DNA from: Euclidia mi
Taxonomy: Eukaryota; Arthropoda; Insecta; Lepidoptera; Erebidae
DNA: 64,000 nt
NCBI GenBank assembly: GCA_944739405.2
Contig: OX123187.2
Coordinates: 77,484,450 to 77,548,449, forward strand
Direction of reading: 5' to 3'
In this document: in pieces, positions 10,142-21,598 of the stretch
Layout: every line of letters begins with the position of its first letter
Numbering within the stretch: the stretch's first letter is position 1
The notes under the pieces: model-generated
Databases searched by the model: none
Told to the model about the DNA's origin: nothing
What the model saw: the letters and a program-made list of their open reading frames with translations, nothing else
Program-made: the position numbers and the translations under genes

Positions 10142-10934
10142 CTTGAGATGTATTACTTATCACAAAAAAAATAACTGTAATACGCGGAATACAAGTTGAA
10201 TTGTATTTAAAACTCATACTATTTCTATAAAAAATATTTTAGTAATAACAAGTGCTAAGTGATACAAGTTCGAACATAAAAATTATGGCAGGCATAAGCT
10301 AGGGGTATACAGGGGTAAAGTGACGCGGGATCGGGGGTACGCGGGACGGCAGGACCTGTTCACCAGTGTCACTGCGGCTATGACAAGGTTTGGTCACGTC
10401 AGAATTCACAATGGATTGACGTGTAAGTTGAAATTTATATCATTTTCCACGAAATTTCATATCATTTATTTTTTGTCTATGATTATTGAAATATGTCACT
10501 TGGCACCAAATATTGTTATTTAGACGTACAGTCACACTCAAGGTAGGTAGTGATTTTTTTTACATTTTATTTATGTATACTTTTTTAGTAAGAGGTATCG
10601 TTTTAGCCTCTTAGAAATACCTATACTTACCTAAATTGTGTCCGTGCTGATAGTTTTGAGTAGGTAGGTACCATTTTACTTTACTGTAGCACAATCTCCT
10701 TCTGCTCCGCAAGCATACAAAAAAGTAAACTATGACCTAATCAGACTATTTATTAAACTACTATATTCAATTACTAAGTACACTACTTACTATTATGTAG
10801 GACTACCAATCTTAATTATTTATGATGCACAATTTATTACTGGCTATAACGTTCAAAAATAATTATAAACTTATTTTTCGCATGATTTGTTTCAGGCATC
10901 ATTTTCAAATCCCGAATTGATAAAATTATAGATT

Positions 10935-11260
10935 TTGCTACTTACGGCAAACACAACGTCTCAAGATTATATTAAGGTGGATATTGATAAAACAGAAGTT
11001 AATACCCATGAATATGGCACCGGATCCAATGTGAATTTTAGAATTAACCGGACCGGTTTTAAGAACCAATTGAAGAATCGTACTCAGAAAAGCACATCGA
11101 ATATCCAGTCAATACTTTTGAAGTACAGCAGAGTCCAGTAGCTGTCCAAACAAATGAGAATGCCTCCAAATACCTCCCAGAAGACTTAAGGGTTTCAGAT
11201 GGTGATTTTGGATCATCTAGCAGCGATGATTACATATGCGATACCAATTAATCTTCCTCT
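10935..11260 (+). pseudogene. possible coding remnant of the enclosing DNA transposon
   Basis: A 68-codon frame (10935-11141) continues after a frame change with SKYLPEDLRVSDGDFGSSSSDDYICDTN. The acidic, Ser-rich composition is unlike the surrounding AT-rich sequence and could be a decayed piece of the element's protein. No domain is recognised. Confidence 0.35.
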
Positions 11261-11284
11261 TCCACTGATTTTTCAAGGTAGTAG

Positions 11285-11592
11285 AGCCTTGCTGATTTCA
11301 GCGTGAATGGGCCGGCTCGACCGGGGAAGTACTACCCTCTCACAGAAAATCAACGTAAAGTAACAGTACCTAAACTGTTGCGTTTCGTTCGGTGAGTGAG
11401 AGTACCGGAGGTCCTATCCCCTCTTCCTTCTCCCTCATCCCACTCCTCATCCTATCCCTTTTTCCAACCCCAAGGGGCGGCAACGCAGTTGTGAATCTTG
11501 TGGTGTTGCTAGTGTCCATGGGCGGCGGCAATTGCTTACTATCAGGCGATCCGTCTGCTCGTTTGCCGCCTATTACCATAAAAAAAACTGAT
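11285..11592 (+). mobile_element. 3' part of a dispersed lepidopteran retroposon
   Basis: The motifs gggccggctcgaccggggaa (11309), then ggcggcaacgcagttgtgaa, ccatgggcggcggcaattgc and a terminal ccataaaaaaaac match, by memory, the 3' end of a very abundant moth and butterfly retroposon. A short oligo(A) closes it. It interrupts the remnants of the outer DNA transposon. An 89-codon frame across it is not a gene. Confidence 0.6.
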
Positions 11593-11631
11593 ATTGACAG
11601 AACGCCGGTAAAAAGACGGAGAATCGCTAAA

Positions 11632-11830
11632 ATACACAACTATGTTGATGCCGGTTGCTAAACTTTCTCCACAATTACATTCCATTGAACATAAATTTCT
11701 CGTTCCTGGCCATACACATAATGGAGGCTGACACCGACCATGCATTGACTGAGCGTAAAAGAAGTTTAATAAACGTTGATTATTTTTCTAAAACTTGTAT
11801 TTATTTACACAGAAAATATGGTGTTTAGCG
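11632..11830 (+). pseudogene. remnant of a transposon-associated protein with HKFL..GHTH motif
   Basis: Translation gives LSPQLHSIEHKFLVPGHTH; after a two-base shift it continues MEADTDHALTERKRSLINVDYF. The order HKFL-PGHTH-MEADT-HA resembles a metal-ligand-like block in insect transposon-linked proteins that I recall, where His and Asp/Glu sit close together. The shift at about 11727 breaks the frame. Its position near the right end of the TA-flanked transposon suggests it is the tail of that element's transposase gene. Confidence 0.45.
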
Positions 11831-12429
11831 AGGGGTATAATTTGACTTGTATCTTTTAACACATTTTTTTACAAAGCTAGGATTTTTGATAACAGATACC
11901 TACATGTTAGGAAAATTTTAATTGTTACGCATTAAAAAGTGTAAAAATATATTTTTCATTGTTTTATCATCTGCTTAAGTTCGAGCATTATTGTGCTAGG
12001 AACATATACTTCTGAGTTATAGGATTTTGAAAGTTCATGTATATCAGTTTTCACCAAGACAGAAGATGAGTGCTTTGAGGGTGCACTATGACATAAGTAA
12101 ACTTGTATCATTTAACACATAATTTTTTCTTGTATTTGACACATTAATAGGTATAACTCACAGATTTTTTACGATTTTCTCCAAATTTATAAAATTTATC
12201 AAAAATATATAATTACACATTTAAAGACCATGATTTTATCTATTAAAATAAGTGCTCGGATCGAGTTTCACCCTCTTGGTTTATGAACTAGAATTTTTTA
12301 AACTTTATTTTTGCTCTCCTGTAAAATTATGATTTTCGACTTGTATCACCTTTCACAGGAGGCACAGATATGTATGCCAAAGGCTACTAGTAAAAAATAA
12401 ACGAACAACTACTACCTAAGTACTTAGTA

Positions 12430-12662
12430 CATACATACATACATAGACTCACGCCTGTTTCCCCGAAGGGGTAGGCAGAGGCATATTAAACGCCCACGTT
12501 TCGCCAGTGTTTTGATCCCACGTAATAGGTGGCGAGCCTATTGCCGCTTATCGGGATATTTTGTTTGCCAGAGCCTCGTCTGTTAATCGGCAGGTGCACC
12601 ACTTGCAGGTGAGGTTGACTTGGGACCCTAAGTTCTTGATGGGAACCCTTTGCACCCTTTGC
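12430..12662 (-). mobile_element. SINE (family B), complete, 16-bp target duplication
   Basis: The duplication acctaagtacttagta flanks it at 12414-12429 and 12663-12678. On the minus strand it runs from gggttcccatcaagaactta to gcctaccccttcggggaaac, aggcgtgagtctatg and a (TGTA)n tail. Its last ~110 bp match the tRNA-headed SINEs at 18168 and 61449, and its last ~45 bp match the RTE LINE tail. Other copies: 27956-28169 and 54869-55056. Confidence 0.9.
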
Positions 12663-12678
12663 ACCTAAGTACTTAGTA

Positions 12679-14230
12679 TGTTCTAATAATGTCATATATT
12701 TTTTAATGTTTATACAATATTATAATAATTGCTGTATGTTATGTAGGTAAATATAATTATGTCTCACATGCCAGAAATGATGAATATGTGACTACTAGTT
12801 TCACATGTACCCTACTATCTGTATACACCCATATTTTGTGAGCTAATAAATGGTTTAAATGGAATGTGCAAGTTAGGTAATTTCTAATGCTTCATGACAA
12901 ATCTATGCAGCGAGAGCTTTCATTTAAAAAAGAAATCATGCGAATCGGTTGGGTAGAACGGGCTGGCCGACTCGTATTATAAAACACTAATTCTTTTAAT
13001 ATATAGATATTTTCATGATTATGAATGCCAGAAGTGACTTCAATGGCTGTACTTCTAAGACCAAAATATAAAATACGGAATTTAAAGTCGTCTACGTGAA
13101 TGCATTATATTTTTGCCATGAAGCGTGTTCTAATTTCTAGCCGGTGTTTGCTGATGGCATGTTTTGTGTGAAATAGTATGAGAAAATTGTAGAGTGCAAC
13201 GCAGTTCTGACAAATACAGGCGTCAAATATATGGCCCTAGGAACAAAGGCATTCGAAAAATTCCCAAGACACGTTTGCCGACTCATTCTTTACCTATTGA
13301 TTGGCGTTCCAGCTTTGAACTAAGAACTCGACTAAAAACAAAATTGCTTTTCAGGCTTTTATGTATTTATTTCTTTGGATAAATTCCAAGAATAATTCAT
13401 TATTTTGATATTAACGAAAAAAAATGTTGTATGTTTTCTTTCGAAGCTAATTTATTTTTGCATCCTTTTTCCAATAACTATCCAAATTAATGACATAAAG
13501 TTTTAGGCCAAGTAGTTAAAACAACTTCACTTGAACTGGTTATCTGTACTGTTTAATTGACCAAGCAAACCGTTGTCAAAGATCATAATTACGAACGTTG
13601 TATACATTCTTATTGAATGTAGAAGTATACCGACCGTTTCTGACAATTATAGCTGTTTCGTACTATAACAACACGCTTTATGCAAATAAATTTAATTTTC
13701 TGCCTTCATTTCCTACCAATTGCCTCACAGATACTGCAATTACAACCCTCTCAAGTTTGTTTATCATTGAAATCGTAAGCAAGGACAATTTTATACAGAA
13801 GATTGCTAAGGAAAATTGTAAGTAATTTTTATTATCATGGCTTTAGCTGCTTTAGGTCCAATTCCGGCATTTCTGAAAGGGGTCCCTAAAAGTTTACGCG
13901 ACATTTTACGCTTGCCAAAATAAGATTGATAATAACAAAGGGTTAGAAAAAAATCTTTGTGATTAGTTTCGGAATGCTTTTACAATGAATTAAATTGTAA
14001 CGTAAAATGATGTAAAAAATCTTTTGCGAAGTTAAAATTTGTTGTAACAAGTAACAAGAGATAACAAAATATGTTGTGTATGATGATGCTTTAGATATAA
14101 CACGTATTTTTATTGTTATATTTTAAAGATCGATTTATTATTAAAGGGACCTTGGAAAAATTAAATTAATTTATCGATTAGCAAGGCTAAGCGCGTTCAT
14201 CTCCATTTTTTGCAAATAAGTTATCTGTCA
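12679..14230. other. AT-rich intergenic sequence, nothing recognised
   Basis: Small frames at 13194-13382 and 13598-13825 show no domain and no conserved neighbour. No repeats or inverted ends were seen. Confidence 0.5.
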
Positions 14231-14464
14231 CAAAAACACGTAGAGCCGTGGGTCCTAGTAGTCATGAAGGTAGGAAGGAAGTCTTTATGAGACAACCATG
14301 GAATATTGATATTCCTTTGGGTTTTCGAGATCAAACGGCAGTTGCTCAATGGGAAAGATAATATGCTGTCAAACTATTAAGCGGACTCTTGGCTCAAAAG
14401 TGAAAGTCTGGGTTAAAACCGAGATACCAATTGGACGATGATGATGGCGATGAAAATCATACGC

Positions 14465-14545
14465 ACGGTTTCGATAAGTCTATGGTACCTGTGGGGGTTT
14501 GAACCAGATACTCCCTGCCTGGCAGTATCCTAAGCTAGCGACGCT
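14465..14545 (-). mobile_element. degenerate tRNA-SINE head, perhaps family C
   Basis: The plus strand reads gtgggggtttgaaccagata ctccctgcctggcagt, resembling the reverse of the tRNA-like head of the SINE at 9772-10141 (gtggattcgaacctgatacc). Ends are not definable. Confidence 0.35.
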
Positions 14546-14559
14546 CTAGTCTAAAACAT

Positions 14560-16235
14560 AATTATGTAAATAATATGTCGTACGAGTAATAAATATACAA
14601 AGATTTAAATAATTTTGGAATAAGATATGTGTGCAAGATGCGACTGCAACAACTCACGCAACGCACTGCCAGTGTGCTTTGGATAAATATAAACCTCACT
14701 TCTTATCTTGAAGGTCTTTCACTTTTCACCGTATTCTGAGCCACGCAAACCTAACAAAAATGATATTTCTATATTCTGTCTTGCCGCTACATAATACATT
14801 TATATTAGTTAGGGGACCCTACTAACCTAATAAGGCCCAAGCTACAGGATACGATAGCCGGCATAAGTGTTACATTTCTTTATAAATCCGTCATATTATA
14901 ATTAAGCAACAAACCTCATTTAGGCATCGCCTCAGGCCCCTTGTGTTATAAAGGAAAAAGCACAACCAGCAAATGTTATACGGATATTAACACTACGGGA
15001 AAATACCGTTACCCAATGATGATGGTGATGAATAAATAAAAAGTTTGTGCAGCAAGACCAAACTGAAAATATCAATTAAATTATATTTTTTTCGTTTTTT
15101 AATAAAATACTTCCAGTTGTAACTTTGCCTGCTTAGTCTTACTCTAACAAGAACGAAAGGTAAATATTGTTTCACGAGCGCATACCGTACGTGCGCCTAC
15201 CGGGAACCCGAGTAATATGTATGTAAATCACTTAGATACATGATTTGGAGGCTAACAGAAACGGGCGGAGGGTAGACGCCAATAATGTACTGTTGCGGGC
15301 TACATGAACTATAATAGCGATGGTTGGATATAACGCCGTGGAGTGTCAAGAATTTATTATGAGAGAGATGTTTAGAAAGGCTGGCTGTAGACTTTATTGC
15401 AAAGTACTGTTATTTTTATTATTTTTCGTCAGGAATTCACTGTGAGAATAAAATAAAACAAGGTACTTTCAGAAATTATTGCAAGAGCGAGTAAATCAAT
15501 ATCAGTCTGAGCTTGAGCACAATTGGACGTAAGCTTCGTTCAGTTTACGCTATTCGATAAAATCAAGGATTTATTATTGCTTATGATTTACCAAAAATAT
15601 TTTTTATTTAGGCCAGGTTATTTAGATTCGACACTTACATTTCATTCGTAGATTGCTTAACGAGTTAAGGAATTTGGATATGGATTACCACCTGGTAGTA
15701 GAATAATAGGGTTAAAATAAACGTCTATACAGTAGAAAATTGAAACAGGTTGCCAGCAGTCAGTAAAATTTGGCAATAAAATTACCGCATTGAATCTTAT
15801 AAATTAAAATTACCGACAGCGTTTAACTCTCGACCACAGGTACAACTATGGTTCTAAGAGCTCTTCTTACACTGGTCATTAGACGAAACCACAAACTATA
15901 GGTGCCGATCTAAGCTTGTTAATCACCAGTCATAATCTGGCGTTAGTTCACCGACATCGGTTACAGAGTAATTGTCACGTCACGACCAGCTAGCTAGCAG
16001 TTTTACTCGGGGATAGTATGGTACGTTTTAATTGGACTAGTGTTTATTATGATGAAACGATGTAACAGTAAAAATGCTATGCAAGAATCTCGTGTTTGAA
16101 TCCATGGTGCGCAGCATAGACTTTTCAAAGTTATGTGCGTATGAAAATGTTGATTATCGTTTGCTAAACGGTGAACGAAAACATCGTGATATATCTTGCA
16201 TGTCTAAGAGTTCTTCAAAATGTTTTCGAAAGACA
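14560..16235. other. intergenic sequence, nothing recognised
   Basis: No frames above 68 codons, no repeats and no element ends were seen. Confidence 0.5.
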
Positions 16236-16377
16236 CGTGAAGTTTGTCAAACCGCACTTGGCCAGCGTGATAGACTATAGCTATATATAGATGTATAACT
16301 TTATCCTTCATAATAGTGAGAGGAGGCCTGTTCACCGCAATGGGATAGTCAATACACAGGACTGATGACGATGAATA
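16236..16377 (+). repeat. GATGAT-tailed dispersed repeat, diverged copy
   Basis: The sequence accgcacttggccagcgtga, then gagaggaggcctgttcaccg caatgggatag and a gatgacgatgaa end parallels the copy at 56445-56552 (ggcccgtgcccagcagtggg...gatgatgatgaa). These are 3' ends of a LINE-like family. This copy is old. Confidence 0.6.
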
Positions 16378-16661
16378 AAAATCGATCGAGTATGTCTAAG
16401 GCACGCAAACTGGCCACAAACGGCCTCTGCTGGCTTTCGACGACCTGTTTACACGGTTTTGAATGGGATGATCGCACGAAGTAGAGACAAGCCGACGATG
16501 GTGGCTACTAAACACTTACATATTCATCTAGTTATCTAAAAAAGCGTACAAGCTTTGTTTTACTCTACCAAAAATTGTGTGGTTGGTACCAGAAGACGTA
16601 GCTCGCGACAACAACCGCTGTCAATTATCTGTGGAACGTTTACGCGGAGAGGCCCTCATAC

Positions 16662-16735
16662 GGAAACCCGCCTAATAAATACTCACGTGTAAAGTATCGG
16701 AAACCCGCCTAATAAATACTCACGTGTAAAGTATC
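16662..16735. repeat. 37-bp perfect tandem duplication
   Basis: The unit starting ggaaacccgcctaataaata occurs twice head to tail (16662-16698 and 16699-16735) without a difference. Confidence 0.95.
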
Positions 16736-16891
16736 ATAATGATTTATAAGCCCTTAAAACCTGCATGGTGGTTATTTTGTATACTTTTGTTCATTGTTAA
16801 AACGACAATGTAGATAGATAATTAGTAAACCTTATATTTCTCTGCTCAATATGGCTAATTAGATAAGCAACCTTAACCAAATATAAAATAA

Positions 16892-17090
16892 CTAGAGGAC
16901 GCCAGCAGCTACGCCTGCATTTTTTTAAATTTACCCGTTTTGGCTGATCCCGAGGGAATTTCGAAAAATCCCTTCTTAGTGCACCCCTACAGTCCCCAAG
17001 GAACATACACGCCAAATTTCAGGTACCTGCGCCCAATAGTTTCGGCTGTAGCGTGTCTGTCAGTCAGTCAGTAACGCAAGGATTTTAAGA
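16892..17090 (-). mobile_element. short non-autonomous Helitron, full length (199 bp)
   Basis: On the minus strand it runs from TCTTAAAATCCTTGCGTTAC to GCTGCTGGCGTCCTCTAG, lying between A and T. The sub-terminal GCAGGCGTAGCTGC can form the 3' hairpin of a Helitron. Family members: 52715-52921, 56747-56953 and 62479-62687, plus fragments at 25988-26014 and 58859-58894. No protein is encoded. Confidence 0.88.
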
Positions 17091-17515
17091 TTACATAACT
17101 TCGAAAACTCAGTGATGCGTGCCTTCATTAGAAGACCCTTTACGAGGCAGTCTATCGGGCTGTCTACTAGGTTATCAGTGCTCCCATATATCATGGATGA
17201 AGAATTAAAATGGCTTCCTAGACTATGTACTACCCATCGTCAATGAAACATTATGAAATGGGTTTTAAAAGTCGCGGGTCATCTATACCGTCCCTTCGTT
17301 ATCTTATATAAAACAATTGATCGTTCTTATTTGTCAGCTAGATACATTTTACGGGACAATTTATCTGGTTGTAAATCACTTGAATGTTTTGTAATAATTT
17401 CAAACGAGCTAAAAGATGTGTGGGTACAGTCGGGTCCATTCGATATCGTGTAATAAATTGTATCGTGTTTAAACTTTTGTTGAGTTTTTTGGACAATTTA
17501 TTTTGTACATTATTG
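17091..17515. other. intergenic sequence, nothing recognised
   Basis: A 66-codon frame at 17253-17453 has no recognisable domain. Confidence 0.45.
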
Positions 17516-17517
17516 TA

Positions 17518-18818
17518 CAGTCAATAGCAAAAGTAGATGATCAAAATCAGAAATTCAATACTAATGAACGGAGTTCGCGTCAGAACTGTGTGGCGTCGAA
17601 GTGATTCAAAAGTATGTGATTGTAAATGATACCCTTTATTTACTACTAGTACAGCTGCCATATATTCGTGACCAGGAAAATTCATCAGTATTGTATTCTA
17701 AATTCAAATTCATATATTGTATGTGATAGCCAAATTACAGATTGACATTAAAGAGTTTCGATACTTGGATTTTTGCACTATTCCAACAGAATTCTTGCTA
17801 ACAGTGTGACAAAAGCGCGAAGTCCATATAAATAATACCCTAAAGATGAAGTTATCTACCTTTCGGTTTTTATACTTATAGAAAAACTATTTATTTGTCA
17901 TAGACACTGAAAAGGTACAACATAAAAAAAGAAACAAAACGCAAGGCATAGCATTAGTCGCCGACTAGGCAAAAGCAATTATTGAGTTATAATTTTGTAT
18001 CGCATCAGCTACTTTTGAACATTAACATAAATGCACAAACATGCAAATATAATAATATTTACTGAATTATGGTTTTGTAACACATCAGTAAGTTTTAAAC
18101 ATTTGACAGAAGTTACAAAAAACAAAATACATGAGAGATGAAATTTGGCATAATTATATTAAATATACAAAGACTGCCTCTGTGGTCCAGTGGATAGCGA
18201 ATGCGTCTGCGGATCGGAAGTCTCGGGTTCGATTCCCGGGTCGGGCAAAAGGGTTACTGGGTTTTGCCAAATTCTCAGTAGCAGCACGGAGTTTGATGAT
18301 GTGCCCGGTAGCGGTAAAAGGCTCGAGGGACCTAAAATTCTTGCCGAAATGTGAGTGTAATATTACACCTCTGCCTACCCATTCGGGGATAAAGGCGTGA
18401 GTTTATAAAAAAGAATATTAAATATAGAATTTTTTATACAATTCAGCTCTTTTTGCGTAAAACATAACAAATTAAATTACTGGGTTAATTATTTATATTA
18501 TATTATAATTATAAAATTAGTAGGGATAAATTATTTGCCTCATGATTAAGTTGCCTCAGTCTCATCATTTATATTTGATTTTAACTGTTAACTAGTTTTG
18601 AACATTTTTTTCACTTCTTAGTTCTGATTTAAATTGAGTTTATAACTTTTGGAGTCAAAACTGATCACGAATATATGGCAGCTGTACTAGTAGTAAATTA
18701 ATGGTATAATTTACAATCACATACTTTTGAATCACTTCGACACCACACAGTTCTGACGTGAACTCCGTTCATTAGTATTGAATTTCTGATTTTGATCATC
18801 TACTTTTGCTGTTGACTG
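17518..18818 (+). mobile_element. Tc1/mariner-type non-autonomous element with ~158-bp inverted ends
   Basis: The left arm 17518-17675 and right arm 18661-18818 are inverted copies; both ends start CAGTCAA(T/C)AGCAAAAGTAG and are flanked by TA (17516-17517, 18819-18820). TA plus CAGT ends point to the Tc1/mariner superfamily. The interior is non-coding and contains a complete SINE at 18168-18414, which inserted after the element. Confidence 0.88.
18168..18414 (+). mobile_element. tRNA-derived SINE (family A), complete, 12-bp target duplication
   Basis: The duplication atattaaatata flanks it at 18156-18167 and 18415-18426. The head actgcctctgtggtccagtg gatagcg carries an A-box-like block and the B box gggttcgattccc. 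The tail ctctgcctacccattcgggg ataaaggcgtgag matches the RTE LINE 3' end, although the (TGTA)n is reduced to ttataaaaaag. Other copies: 27381-27630 and 61449-61708. Confidence 0.93.
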
Positions 18819-19044
18819 TACCAGCAGCGATAGGATAATGGGCAGGTCGTTGTAATGCAAGAGCAGAATAAAAAATTCGGGCAAGTGCGAGTCTGACCCG
18901 CGCACCGAGGCTTCCGTATGCATTACATCGTGTATCAAGACGAATTTTGCCCGTTTTTATGTCGAGTGCCGTTATAGAATATTGCTAAAATAAGTATAAG
19001 AAAAGTTTTTCTACTGTTAACATAAATGACCTCCTTAACTTTAG

Positions 19045-19770
19045 CATACATACATACATATATAGACTCACGCCTGTTTCCCGGAGGGGTTGGCAGAGAC
19101 TACGGAGCGCCATTTACAACGATCTTGACATAGCTCTCTTGCTTCATTCACTCCCATCAGATTCCTCATGCATGCTCTTCTGTTCAGGGTGCTTCTTACC
19201 TGTCCTGTTTTTAGGATGTCTCCAATCTGGTCAGAGAACGTCCACCTAGGTCTTCCCCTTCGTCCTGTCCCTTCCACACTTGCCTTATATATCTGCTTGG
19301 TCAGTCTTCCGTCATCCATCCTCTCCACGTGTCCAAACCATCTTAGCATACCTTTCTCGATGCTTGTCACTACATCTTCTTTTACCCCACAACACTCTCT
19401 TATCACACAATTCTTTACTCTGTCAGTCAAAGAAACACTACACATACTTCGCAGTGCTCTCATTTCTACAGCATTTATTCTACTTTCATGACTCTTCTGC
19501 CATACCCAACTATCACTACCATACATAAGAGTAGGTACTAACACCCCTCTATGGACAGCCTAACGTGCCTTTTTGGACACGTTTTGGCTATTCATAAACG
19601 CTTTCAGAGCTCCATTCAGTCTATTACCTGCATTAACTCTTCTTTCAATATCTTCTACATTCTTACCATCTCTTGTAACTTTAGCAGTAATCGCGAAAAT
19701 ATTTAAGTACATTCCTATGTACAAAACCGTTCTAGGAGTTATTCTTATCTTCATACTGTAAGGTATACCT
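19045..19770 (-). pseudogene. RTE-type LINE copy B: C-terminal part of the polymerase ORF
   Basis: This 5'-truncated LINE ends on the minus strand in SVVSANPSGKQA, a TGA at 19068-19070 and a (TGTA)n tail at 19045-19063. The frame reads VTRDGKNVEDIERRVNAGN, NSQNVSKKAR, a stop (19560-19562), then VPTLMYGSDSWVWQKSHESRINAVEMRALRS, LTDRVKN, EKGMLRWFGHVERMDD, GRRGRPRW and the C-terminus. This is the conserved post-RT domain of RTE-clade endonuclease/reverse transcriptases. The catalytic domains are missing, so it is dead. It abuts the CR1-type fragment upstream; it overlaps copy A in protein coordinates, so the two are separate insertions. Confidence 0.88.
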
Positions 19771-19979
19771 TGGTTCTTGCAAAATTACAGCACTCAAAAA
19801 GCACCCTTAATGTTTTTATTTACAAAATTCATAAGAATGGGTAAGAAATTATGTATAAATGGCCATATTTTTATTGCACTGTGAAAGAGGAGTCTACTAT
19901 GTATGTATGGGGACCCTGTATCACCCTTAAATTTTCCACTTTTTTATTTTTTGTAATTTTTCCTTTATCAAATTTCAAG

Positions 19980-21598
19980 TTTATTGCACTCCACAATGTA
20001 TATAAAGGTCTTATAAAAAATAAAATAAGTCACAATTATGGACCCTTTTGGGCACGGCAATTGTAGAAGAGAGGAGGAATTGTTTTTTTTTTAATATTAA
20101 TAGACTTTGTATTTGTTTCTTATATATGATAATTAGTCTAATTCAGCCTATCATTTAAATATTCGTTTATATGGTAATAGCAATTATGCAGTAGGAAATG
20201 TTTCAAGTTTTTTACAAAGATGTTGACTTTTTCTTCGCGTTTTATTTTTGATGGTAATTTATCGTAAATTTTTATAAACATTACGTAAGGGCTTGATGAA
20301 TGCATTTTTAGTTGCGACGTAGGCAGATTTAATCTATCTTTGTGTCTTAATGAATAATTACTGATGTTTAAGTCTTCTCTTTTGGTGTAAAATTCATAGT
20401 ATTTTCTTACAAATTTGCAGGTTTCCAGAATATATATTCTAGGTAGGGTTAAAATGTGTAGTTTTTGGAATTGTGGTTTGCAGCTATCTTGGTTTTCTAT
20501 TTTTGTCAGTATGCGTATTAATTTTTTCTGCATAGTAAAAAGTGCAGGAGCTTCTGTGCTATTACCTCATAAGGTGACACCATAGTTTAGCCATGCGAAG
20601 GCGTAGGCATAGTAGGTTGTAAGAGCGGTTTGCATATCAGTGGTCTTTCTTATTTCTTGGAGAGCATAAGCTGCACTTGATAATTTTGAACGGATTTTTC
20701 TTACGTGTGATTTCCAATTTAAATGGGTGTCTATATTTAAACCTAGTAGAGAAAATTCATTTACTGTAGCTATCTTTATATTGTTATAAGTGAAATTTAT
20801 ATGTAGTGGTGTTTTTGTGGTGGATGAAAAGTCATAATTTTAGTTTTAGTGTAATTGATTTCAAGATTATGGTCAGTTAGCCATTTTTCTGTATTATTTA
20901 GGAGCGTTTCAAGTTTTTTATTCAGACCTGTTGTATTTTTACATGAGATTAAAAGGGAGATATCATCGGCAAACAACACGCATTGTTCTTGAATTGAATT
21001 GGGTAGGTCGTTTATATATACCAGAAATAGTAAGCATCCGATGACACTGCCCTGAGGTATTGAGGCATTTATATTTTTTTTGTCGGATTGGATATGTTGT
21101 ATTTCTTTAATATCATGATTAAAAAAATCTATCTCTACTTGGTGCTCTCTGTTTTCCAGGTAGGATCGGAACCACTTGTGTGCCACTCCTCTGATACCAA
21201 TCTGATTTAATTTACTTAGTAGTATGTTGTTTTTGACTCTATCGTATGCTTTAGTCATATCTAATAATATGCCTAAAGCATACTCTTTGTTGTTGATGGT
21301 GTTGAGAGCTTCCTGTATATATTTATATACTGCCAAAGTTGTCGATCGATTTTTTCGAAAGCCGTTCTGTGAGTCATGGAATAGATTGTATTTCTCGAAA
21401 AAGGAATAAACTTGGGTACACATAGTTTTTTCGAAGATTTTTGAAGCAGTTGGTAGTAGGGCTATGGGACGGTAATTATTTGTGTCTGACTTCGAGTTTT
21501 TCTTGTGGACTGGTTTGACTATTGCTTATTTTAGTTGATCAGGAAAAAATCCTTCTTCAAATGACTGGTTAACTAGTAGGTAAAATGGCAAGGTTAAA
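19980..21598 (-). pseudogene. CR1/Jockey-type LINE, 5'-truncated reverse transcriptase with breaks
   Basis: On the minus strand the order is YLLVNQSFEEGFFPDQLK, stop, NNYRPIALLPTASKIFEK, then an open 208-codon run (20797-21423) with QNGFRKNRSTTLAV, LLDMTKAYDRV, ASIPQGSVIGCLLFLVYINDLP, the catalytic FADD and NLEINYTKTKIM. A frame change follows, then LNIDTHLNWKSH, AFAWLNYGVTL, a TGA, and a 131-codon end (20138-20533) with MQKKLIRIL. The 3' UTR ends near gtggagtgcaataaa at about 19990. The thumb and C-terminal order is normal for the group. At least two stops and one frameshift inactivate it. The 5' end is joined in frame to RTE copy A at about 21598. Confidence 0.85.

Larger units (their letters stand above)
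9311..12368 (+). mobile_element. decayed DNA transposon with TA target site and TGATACAA sub-terminal repeats (3.06 kb)
   Basis: Both ends read tctgtgcctcctgtgaa, followed by (a/g)ggtgatacaa; the 28-bp arms (9311-9338 and 12341-12368) differ at one base and are flanked by TA (9309-9310, 12369-12370). Words of the form gtgatacaa or cttgtatca recur inside near 9331, 9459, 9746, 10258, 11848, 12107 and 12341, which fits sub-terminal transposase-binding sites. The interior holds a nested SINE (9772-10141), a retroposon tail (about 11285-11592) and short remnants of an element protein. No intact transposase is left. Confidence 0.8.

Noticed and set aside
18131..18400. Possible tRNA gene (B box gggttcgattccc)
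   Set aside because: The head continues into a SINE body with LINE-like tail and a 12-bp target duplication, so it is a SINE, not a functional tRNA. The same applies to 27381 and 61449.
19168..19528. Plus-strand frames of 82-107 codons
   Set aside because: They are antisense to the RTE LINE frame, which has clear motifs on the minus strand. The same applies to 21617-23623 and 59912-60201.
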